Shown here: one piece after another, positions 8,302-13,095 of the stretch
Layout: every line of letters begins with the position of its first letter
How positions within the stretch are numbered: the stretch's first letter is position 1
Assembly (NCBI GenBank): GCA_024280135.1
Contig: JAJRQS010000201.1
Location: forward strand, 1-13,095
Origin: Bacteroidota bacterium
GTDB lineage: Bacteria > Bacteroidota > Bacteroidia > Chitinophagales > Saprospiraceae
Reading direction: 5' to 3'
Length of the DNA: 13,095 bases
Program-made: the position numbers and the translations under genes
Notes under the pieces: generated by a model
Told to the model about the DNA's origin: nothing
Databases searched by the model: none
What the model saw: only the letters and a program-made list of their open reading frames with translations

Positions 8302-8868
8302 ATGAACGATTTTGAAGCGGTCAAAGCTTTGAAGATAGGAGATAAGCAAGCCTTCAAGTATCTTTTTGAGAAGTATTATGACCGTCTTGTGGCCTATATT
8401 ACGACTTATACGCACGATAAGGTGCAGTCAGAGGATATTGTTCAGCAAACATTTATCAATTTTTGGGCCGATAGGCAAAAGTTAGACGGAAACAAATCCC
8501 CAAAGGCCTATATGTACGCGATTGCGCACAATCGTTATGTCGACACCCTTAAAAAGGCAAAAAAACGGGAAAAGCTTTTGGATCAAATTTGGGAACGCGC
8601 ACTGCGAGATCGAATTCAGGAGGACACGGACGTTTTGGGGAAACGGATTCAAAAAATGAAACAGATTATCGAATCCCTTCCTCCAAAATGCAAAGAAATT
8701 ATTCAGATGAACAAAATACAAGGAATCAAATACAAAGAAATTGCCAAGCAGATGGGTATCTCAATCAAAACCGTAGAATCACAAATGCGCATCGCCTTCA
8801 CAAAAATTCGAGAAGCTTTTAAAGATGATAAGCCTCTATTGTTCCTTTTGTTCAGAAAGTTTCGTTGA
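8302..8868 (+). CDS. ECF-type RNA polymerase sigma factor (FecI-like, Bacteroidota group)
   Basis: The 188 residues show sigma region 2 at ~12-60 (DKQAFKYLFEKYYDRLVAYI ... SEDIVQQTFINFWADR) and region 4 at ~124-172 (SLPPKCKEIIQMNKIQGIKY, then EIAKQMGISIKTVESQM, the DNA-binding helix-turn-helix). There is no region 1 or 3, as expected for extracytoplasmic-function sigma factors. It is divergent from the FecR-like gene and most likely directs transcription of the SusC/D operon when the receptor signals. The start is well placed, and residues 2-20 match the usual short N-terminus of the group. The C-terminus FLLFRKFR is slightly long and basic. No terminator is obvious just after it. Confidence 0.96.
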   Translation: MNDFEAVKALKIGDKQAFKYLFEKYYDRLVAYITTYTHDKVQSEDIVQQTFINFWADRQKLDGNKSPKAYMYAIAHNRYVDTLKKAKKREKLLDQIWERALRDRIQEDTDVLGKRIQKMKQIIESLPPKCKEIIQMNKIQGIKYKEIAKQMGISIKTVESQMRIAFTKIREAFKDDKPLLFLLFRKFR

Positions 8869-9100
8869 ATAATACGATTGGTGATTGATTCGGATTTTCT
8901 ATTTAAAAAGTTTAGGAGATGGCCCTTAAAATGACTTTATTTTGGGACTGTGCCTAAGTGGAATTCTGTTAATATTGCCATTTTATGACTGCATGTGGGC
9001 AGATTGTTGCGATTCTCTACGATACGCTTTTTGGCTAATGGTACTTAAATGTAAACTTTACCTGGTTTTGATGAAGCCGAGTTTTCCTAGTAATTGTTTA

Positions 9101-9822
9101 GTTCCTTAAAAGGAACGTTTAATGGGACGCCGCCCGATTTCTTATCTCGTACTTTTTAACGGCCGGTTTTTGGGACATGATTTCCCTTAGGGATAACTAC
9201 TAAGAAGAGTTGCTCTTATCCGGAAATATTTTAGGGGGTATCAGTATATTTGTAACTGATATAACGAGTTCGAGTCAATTCACCTGCGGTGAACTTTAAT
9301 CCCTTCGTGCCACGCACTCCCGGTCTTAAAGTAAATCGACTCGAACTACAGCGCTAAACCAAATTACAACTGCCGCCTAAAACATTATATATCACCGCAG
9401 ATGGGCATCGAGCCCTAACTGACAAGAACGGCCACTAAAAGTAATTTGGCACTGCAATTTATACTCCCAATACCGCGAAATCGACAAGATACGGACGCTG
9501 CGCAGCCTTCTTGGCAACCTATCGTCGGGAACCCAGAACATAAGTACAAGTCAGTTTTCCCAACGATAGTTGTTCGATTTCACTATATTTCCGTAGAAAT
9601 CACAGCACTACGTTTTGCGCTGTAGATGGAGAACATTCGGCGAAAAGACCGACCCAATTCGCTACGTTGTCCGCTATCGCTTCCAACTCCCACCCATTGG
9701 GAAATGTTCCCCATCATAGGACTACACCAAATCCCTTGTAGCAATAGGATAAGAGACCTATTCGCCAACATCGTCCTTTTACCACACATCGAGTGAAAAC
9801 GTCCACCATCTTCGGCTACAAG
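9101..9822 (-). ncRNA. Candidate large structured non-coding RNA, family not recognised
   Basis: Successive modules close on themselves (+ strand positions): 9735-9742 with 9815-9822 (CTTGTAGC), stacked directly on 9743-9748 with 9757-9762; 9653-9658 with 9696-9701; 9602-9608 with 9617-9623; 9477-9484 with 9574-9581, enclosing 9519-9531 with 9557-9569 and CAAGA/TCTTG (a three-way junction); 9359-9367 with 9441-9449; 9267-9276 with 9338-9347, enclosing 9279-9284 with 9288-9293 and 9293-9299 with 9326-9332 (a second three-way junction); then hairpins at 9239-9261, 9191-9221 and 9101-9116. Two mismatches (9526/9562 and 9607/9618) become G-U pairs only on the minus strand, and a tandem G-A pair (9324-9325 with 9300-9301) also appears there. 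The ends, promoter and terminator are not identified. The core 9239-9822 is best supported. The flanks 8869-9100 and 9823-9889 show no gene. Confidence 0.6.
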
Positions 9823-9889
9823 TAATTCGGCCAAGCTCTATCGTATTTTTTTGCTTTTGTGTACCTTCGCAACACTAAAAAAATCCAGA

Positions 9890-9924
9890 GCTTAACTACG
9901 TGTAGCCCTGTGTTAGTGGCAAGC
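9890..9924 (-). repeat. Cassette-boundary element, left copy
   Basis: Read on the minus strand this 35-bp element starts GCTTGCCACTAACA and ends GTAGTTAAGC, with a small palindrome (CTACACGTAG) inside. It matches the element after the hydrolase gene, in opposite orientation. The core GCCACTAACA is identical (10 of 10) and the whole aligns with few gaps. It lies 43 bp before the hydrolase start, at the edge between the structured intergenic region and the AT-rich block. Confidence 0.55.
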
Positions 9925-9967
9925 AGAACAAAACTGTAACAATCATCAAAATATTGAATCTTTAAAA

Positions 9968-11518
9968 ATGAATACTAATACACTTATTATGCGATTAGCA
10001 ATTGTATTAATCTTCGTGCTTTTTCAGGCTAATGTAATTAATGGACAAACTTCATTAAATGAAATTGACCTAAACAACGGAAAATACAAAGTAGGATTTC
10101 GACACTACACTACTTCTGATAGCACAAGAACTTACAGCAGAATCTATGATTACAGCAACAAAAAAATTACAAGACCAATTCCAGTTAGTATATGGTATCC
10201 TTCCGAACAAAACATAGGCTATAAAAAACCAGTGAAGATTTTGGATTACTTTGAAATCTTGAAAGAAGAAGAGGAATGGGAATATCTTCCAAACGAACAA
10301 ATTTTAAATTGGTTTTATTACCCCAATACGTCTGCAAATCAAAATCATCTCAAAGAGCAAACAAAAGCGTACTCTGAAATTGAATTTGCTAATGGTAAAT
10401 TCCCTATCATAGTTTACACACCAAGCTTCCAAGCTACATCAATAGAGAACTTTGCGCTTTGTGAATATTTAGCTAGTCACGGATACATTGTTATATCAAG
10501 CCCAAGTCGAGGAACAGAAACACGTTGGTTTAGCAATAACAATGCAAAAGAAATGGAGACTCAAGCCAGAGATGTGGAGTTTTTGATAAAAGAGGTTGGA
10601 AAATTTCCGATGGCCAACTATAACAAAATTGCAATTATGGGTTTCAGTTTTGGTGGTTTATCAAACGTGATTGCCCAGAATCGAAATGAAAAAGTAAAGG
10701 CGATTGTCAGTCTTGACGGGACAGAAAGATATCAATACGCGCTACTAAAAGAATCCCCTTTCTTCGATATTGAAAAAATGAAAGTTCCATACCTTCATAT
10801 GGCACAGAAAGATATTCCTGAAAAAGTTCTCAAAGAAGACAACATAAAAGCTGAACTCAATACGAAATTTGAACTGTATGACAGTATACCTAAAAGCAAA
10901 GCTTACCGATTTAAATTCCATAACTTAACACATTCCTATTTCAGCACTTTAGGAATTCTATTCGCAAATAGGGATAAAAGACAGGACAAAAGCGATTCTG
11001 AAATAATGGAATCCTACAAATGGGCTTCGACTTATACCTTGAATTTTTTAAATGCATTTTTAGAAAATGACAATAAAGCATTAAAATTCATTGAAAATAA
11101 GCCATCTGATAATGGAGTAAGAAATGGCTTGATAACTCAAAGAACCAAACAACCAGAAAGTGCCACGTTCACTTTTCGCGATTTTAATGATTTAGCATCA
11201 AACCAGAACTATCAGAGCCTTTCCCAGTTATATGATTCGACTGCAAAAAAACATCCTTCATTTAAAATTCCTGAAGGCAATCTAAACACGCTTGGTCTGC
11301 AACTTGTTTTCAACCCGAATACTTCAGAACAAGGAGTAAATATTTTTTTATTGGCAACAAAACTTTATCCAAATTCCGCAAATCTTTTTGATAGCTTGGC
11401 TGAGGGATATCTATTTGTTGGTAGTAAAGACAAGGCGATTGAAAATTTTAAAAAATCATTGGAATTGAATTCGCAAAATCAAAATGCGATTGATAGATTA
11501 AAACAACTAAAAGAATAA
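9968..11518 (+). CDS. Secreted alpha/beta hydrolase (dienelactone/PAF-acetylhydrolase-like) with C-terminal TPR-like repeats
   Basis: This 516-residue protein has a signal peptide (hydrophobic ~9-22, cleavage after VINGQ, ~27); Met8 is an alternative start. The hydrolase domain spans ~65-370: RPIPVSIWYPS, FPIIVYTPSF, LASHGYIVISSPSRGTETR, then the nucleophile elbow IAIMGFSFGG with Ser227 and AIVSLDG with Asp250. His322 in LTHSYF is the likely catalytic His, and Asp282 is another candidate acid. Residues ~440-514 form two TPR-like helix pairs (FLLATKLYPNSANLFDSLAE, GSKDKAIENFKKSLELNSQN). Esterase or acyl-hydrolase activity in the periplasm or outside is likely; the substrate is unknown. It stands alone between inverted boundary elements, is more AT-rich than the Sus genes, and was probably acquired. 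Confidence 0.85.
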   Translation: MNTNTLIMRLAIVLIFVLFQANVINGQTSLNEIDLNNGKYKVGFRHYTTSDSTRTYSRIYDYSNKKITRPIPVSIWYPSEQNIGYKKPVKILDYFEILKEEEEWEYLPNEQILNWFYYPNTSANQNHLKEQTKAYSEIEFANGKFPIIVYTPSFQATSIENFALCEYLASHGYIVISSPSRGTETRWFSNNNAKEMETQARDVEFLIKEVGKFPMANYNKIAIMGFSFGGLSNVIAQNRNEKVKAIVSLDGTERYQYALLKESPFFDIEKMKVPYLHMAQKDIPEKVLKEDNIKAELNTKFELYDSIPKSKAYRFKFHNLTHSYFSTLGILFANRDKRQDKSDSEIMESYKWASTYTLNFLNAFLENDNKALKFIENKPSDNGVRNGLITQRTKQPESATFTFRDFNDLASNQNYQSLSQLYDSTAKKHPSFKIPEGNLNTLGLQLVFNPNTSEQGVNIFLLATKLYPNSANLFDSLAEGYLFVGSKDKAIENFKKSLELNSQNQNAIDRLKQLKE

Positions 11519-11519
11519 A

Positions 11520-11552
11520 GCCAGCCACTAACAATGGTAACCGTTGTAAAGC
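11520..11552 (+). repeat. Cassette-boundary element between hydrolase and HxlR modules
   Basis: This 33-bp element begins two bases after the hydrolase stop, starts GCCAGCCACTAACA and ends GTTGTAAAGC. Between them ACAATGG and CCGTTGT pair (7 bp with one G-U, loop TAA). The first arm is the inverse of the copy before the hydrolase. The last ten bases recur inverted at the right edge of the window. With only modest T content after it, it is at best a weak terminator for the hydrolase gene. Confidence 0.55.
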
Positions 11553-11573
11553 GTTTTCTATTTTAAGGATTGA

Positions 11574-12017
11574 TTATATAAAAGAAGTAACTTGACTATT
11601 CGTAATAGTAATATATTCATTCAATAAATCTTTCATCATTTTATTTTGCAGGTTTTTACCGCCACTTATGAGTTCGCAAACGTGAATGCGGTCTTTTTCC
11701 GAAATTTCTCTATGTGTTAAACTCCAAGCTGACATCTGAATAATAATAGGTAATAGGTCAATTCCCGTTTTAGTAAGTGTATAAACGTTTTTTTGCTTGT
11801 GTTGGCTGTCTTTTGTTTTGATGATAATACCAGAAGTTTCTAATTTATTTAACCTGTCGGTAAGAATATTACTGGCTATTTTCTCGTCAGAGTTTCGTAA
11901 GTCATTAAAATAACGTTTTCCTACAAACATCATATCTCTAATAATTAATAAAGTCCACTTGTCACCAAATATTTCAAGGTATTGATTTACAGGGCAAAGA
12001 GATTTTTTTTCTTTCAT
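11574..12017 (-). CDS. HxlR-family winged-helix transcriptional regulator
   Basis: The 147 residues carry the complete HxlR domain (~8-98): CPVNQYLEIFGDKWTLLIIR, GKRYFNDLR, the recognition region IASNILTDRLNKLETSGII, the wing with KNVYTLTKTGIDLLPIIIQM, and a C-terminal dimer helix. Cys8 is at the position of the N-terminal Cys that senses oxidants or electrophiles in some family members (for example YodB), so a redox role is possible but not shown. HxlR proteins are usually dimeric and control a divergent gene. Here a divergent two-gene operon starts 102 bp away, with two matching dyads in between. Confidence 0.95.
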   Translation of the reverse strand: MKEKKSLCPVNQYLEIFGDKWTLLIIRDMMFVGKRYFNDLRNSDEKIASNILTDRLNKLETSGIIIKTKDSQHKQKNVYTLTKTGIDLLPIIIQMSAWSLTHREISEKDRIHVCELISGGKNLQNKMMKDLLNEYITITNSQVTSFI

Positions 12018-12039
12018 CTATATAAATTATTTCAAAACC

Positions 12040-12056
12040 AGTTGTGAAATGCAATT
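12040..12056. promoter_or_regulatory. Candidate HxlR operator 1
   Basis: AGTTG-N7-CAATT is a near-perfect dyad overlapping the -33 element of the divergent operon's promoter. It is the same 5-7-5 layout as the second site. The longer shared word ACCAGTTG also occurs here (12037-12044) and inverted at the second site. Confidence 0.55.
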
Positions 12057-12071
12057 AGTTTAATATATTTG
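12041..12071 (+). promoter_or_regulatory. Bacteroidota-type promoter of the DUF1330-SRPBCC operon
   Basis: GTTG (12041-12044, -33) is followed after 19 bases by TATATTTG (12064-12071), an exact TAnnTTTG -7 element. Transcription would begin near 12076, giving a leader of about 45 nt before the ATG at 12120. On the minus strand a weaker, partly symmetric arrangement (GTTG, 19 bases, TATATTAA) may drive the regulator gene. Confidence 0.65.
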
Positions 12072-12074
12072 TCG

Positions 12075-12091
12075 AGTTGTTTTTTGCAACT
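12075..12091. promoter_or_regulatory. Candidate HxlR operator 2
   Basis: AGTTG-N7-CAACT is a perfect dyad at the predicted transcription start, 35 bp centre to centre from the first site. Binding at both would cover the -33 element and the start site, which predicts repression of the operon and of the regulator itself. Confidence 0.6.
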
Positions 12092-12119
12092 GGTCAAAAA
12101 TACATTAAAATTATTTAAA

Positions 12120-12407
12120 ATGAAAAAAGGATATCTCATCGAGAATTACTCGATAACCGACAAGCAGAATTACATTCCGCCAGTAAAAACCATAAACGAA
12201 GCCTTAGAAAAGTACAAGGGTAAGTTTTTGGTAGCCACTCCAAAAGCCGAAGTTTTATCAGGGACACCACGAGAGGTGACGATTGTTATTGAGTTTGAAT
12301 CGGTAGAAAGTGCCAAAACCTTTTACGAATCGGAAGAGTATAAGAAATTTATAAATCTTTATGAGAAAACCACCAAAGGCTGGATTAGTCTTGCAAAAGA
12401 ATATTAA
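12120..12407 (+). CDS. DUF1330-family protein (dimeric ferredoxin-like fold)
   Basis: The protein has 95 residues from MKKGYLIENYSITDK. The frame is open to an ATG at 12069, but that start would lie inside the promoter and operator and add 17 residues without family similarity, so the ATG at 12120 is chosen. The pattern KGYLIENYSITDKQNYI, LEKYKGKFLVATPKAEVLSG, VTIVIEFESVESAKTFYESE and EYKKFINL is that of DUF1330, small alpha/beta-barrel proteins related to YCII and NIPSNAP. Their activity is mostly unknown. It is first in an operon with the SRPBCC gene 19 bp downstream and is divergent from the HxlR gene that probably controls it. Confidence 0.88.
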   Translation: MKKGYLIENYSITDKQNYIPPVKTINEALEKYKGKFLVATPKAEVLSGTPREVTIVIEFESVESAKTFYESEEYKKFINLYEKTTKGWISLAKEY

Positions 12408-12426
12408 ACGCTAAAAAGTATAAATT

Positions 12427-12867
12427 ATGAAGACTCAAAAAGAAAATTATAGTCAAGACATTAGTGTAAACACTACAATAGAAAAAGCCTTTGTTGCTTT
12501 AACTGAAAATATAGATTTGTGGTGGGGCAAAACCGAAAAACCCTTAACTAAAGTAGGCGATGAATTTACCGTAAGCTTTGGCGATGCCAATTGGTCGTTT
12601 CGAGTAACGGAATTTGAACCCAATACCAAACTCACTTGGGAATGCATAGGCGGAAATCCCGATTTTAATGCCGAATGGATTGGCGATACCTTGTATTGGA
12701 ATATTGAAAAACAAAACGACAAAGTAAAAATTAGTCTGCTTCAAAATGGACTTACTCCCGAAATGAACTGTTACGAAATTTGCAATAGAGGCTGGAATCA
12801 TTATATCACAAAAAGTTTGCAGGCGTATTTAGAAACTGGCGTAGGGATATTGGCGTTTGAGGGATAA
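12427..12867 (+). CDS. SRPBCC/AHSA1-like protein (START-type ligand-binding fold)
   Basis: The 146 residues match the SRPBCC family related to the Aha1 C-terminal domain: SQDISVNTTIEKAFVALTEN, LWWGKTEKPLTKVGDEFTV, FRVTEFEPNTKLTWECIGG, EWIGDTLYWNIEKQNDKVKI and the C-terminal helix RGWNHYITKSLQAYLETGVG. The fold forms a deep hydrophobic pocket for small ligands, but no specific ligand can be named. It follows the DUF1330 gene closely and shares its promoter. HxlR-controlled groups of such small proteins are common in detoxification-type settings, but the role here is inference. Confidence 0.9.
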   Translation: MKTQKENYSQDISVNTTIEKAFVALTENIDLWWGKTEKPLTKVGDEFTVSFGDANWSFRVTEFEPNTKLTWECIGGNPDFNAEWIGDTLYWNIEKQNDKVKISLLQNGLTPEMNCYEICNRGWNHYITKSLQAYLETGVGILAFEG

Positions 12868-12871
12868 AAAT

Positions 12872-12985
12872 AAATTGCCCATTACAGAGGATATAGCCAA
12901 AGTAATAGTCTTAACATCTTCTGATTCAGTAAGTTATATGACAGGAGCTATTATTAATCAATCTGTAGGTCATGTTTTAGAATAA
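12872..12985 (+). pseudogene. C-terminal remnant of a short-chain dehydrogenase/reductase (SDR)
   Basis: Directly after the SRPBCC stop, in another frame, the translation reads KLPITEDIAKVIVLTSSDSV then SYMTGAIINQSVGHVLE and a stop. This is the conserved end of classical SDR proteins (PEDIAKAVLFLASDxASYxTG, then the Gly-rich tail). There is no upstream SDR sequence (Rossmann fold, YxxxK) and no start codon, so it is a fragment of about 37 codons. It suggests that an SDR gene once stood in this operon and was replaced or deleted up to the SRPBCC end. Confidence 0.7.
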
Positions 12986-13004
12986 TAAATTTGAATTAAA
13001 AGAC

Positions 13005-13047
13005 AAAAAATCACGCTGTCCATTTAAAAGATAGTGTGATTTTTTTT
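13005..13047 (+). terminator. Intrinsic terminator of the DUF1330-SRPBCC operon
   Basis: A 10-bp stem (TCACGCTGTC/GATAGTGTGA, two G-U pairs) with a 9-base loop is extended by A6/T6 and followed by a run of T. The G-U pairs exist only on the + strand, so it terminates rightward transcription, after the SDR remnant. Confidence 0.85.
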
Positions 13048-13085
13048 ACTAGACACAATTGATATTTGTACGTGTTTTGGGTAAT

Positions 13086-13095
13086 GCTTTACAAC
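13086..13095 (-). repeat. Partial boundary element at the window edge
   Basis: GTTGTAAAGC on the minus strand is identical to the last ten bases of the element at 11543-11552, in inverted orientation. The rest would lie beyond the window, so this is a partial and short match. Confidence 0.35.

Noticed and set aside
9267..9347. GTTCGAGTC resembling a tRNA T-arm
   Set aside because: It pairs with a distant GACTCGAAC in a larger three-way junction. There is no acceptor stem, anticodon arm of tRNA size or CCA, so no tRNA is called.
9101..9822. Group II intron, RNase P RNA or tmRNA
   Set aside because: The catalytic domain V, the RNase P conserved regions and the tRNA-like tmRNA ends were all looked for and not seen on either strand.
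9583..9834. An 83-codon open frame on the minus strand in the intergenic region
   Set aside because: It overlaps the helices of the structured RNA candidate, has no recognised domain, and its Trp/Ser/Arg/Met-rich content looks like translated non-coding sequence. Conservation at protein level could revive it.
9862..9869. TACCTTCG as a -7 promoter element for the hydrolase gene
   Set aside because: It has one mismatch to TAnnTTTG and no TTG or TTTG at the proper distance upstream.
11520..11552. Classical integron attC site
   Set aside because: The arms do not fit RYYYAAC and GTTRRRY well, and no integron integrase gene is present in the window.
12069..12119. Longer start for the DUF1330 gene
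   Set aside because: It would begin inside the predicted promoter (-7 element) and operator region, before the predicted transcription start.

Overview
The window comes from a bacterium of the Bacteroidota, most likely a marine-type member of the Flavobacteriaceae. The evidence is a SusC/SusD pair with an STN-type receptor, a FecR-like anti-sigma factor with its ECF sigma factor, surface-lipoprotein signals, and a promoter matching the Bacteroidota -33/-7 pattern (TTG, then TAnnTTTG). The genus cannot be fixed from the sequence alone.

Left edge (1-950, minus strand): the 5' end of an IS3-family transposase gene and its terminal sequence, then a broken gene of unknown function. That gene has lost its start and carries a frameshift at a run of eight A. 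It is joined head-on to the first ~225 codons of a GH106-like alpha-L-rhamnosidase lipoprotein, so a deletion has removed the 3' end of one gene and the 5' end of the other.

Polysaccharide-utilisation locus (about 950-8870): read on the minus strand, the order is FecR-like anti-sigma, SusC-like TonB receptor, SusD-like lipoprotein, intrinsic terminator, rhamnosidase remnant. The ECF sigma gene is divergent from the anti-sigma gene. The STN domain on the receptor fits a trans-envelope circuit in which a glycan bound outside is signalled through FecR to the sigma factor. With the enzyme cut off, the locus can probably sense and import but lacks this enzyme.

Large intergenic region (8869-9967): it holds no convincing gene but is packed with long, nested, locally closing helices, including two clear three-way junctions. 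Two mismatches become G-U pairs, and a tandem G-A pair appears, only when it is read on the minus strand. I interpret it as a large structured non-coding RNA of about 600-720 nt that I do not recognise. It is the most unusual object in the window.

Right part (9890-13095): an AT-rich accessory block. A secreted alpha/beta hydrolase with C-terminal TPR-like repeats is flanked by inverted copies of a ~33-35 bp element (exact 10-bp core GCCACTAACA). It is followed by a second module: an HxlR regulator divergent from a DUF1330 protein and an SRPBCC/AHSA1-like protein, then a short-chain dehydrogenase remnant and a terminator. Inverted copies of GTTGTAAAGC bound this second module. Two matching dyads with identical spacing overlie the divergent promoter and are good HxlR operator candidates. 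The layout looks like exchangeable gene cassettes separated by a shared palindromic element.
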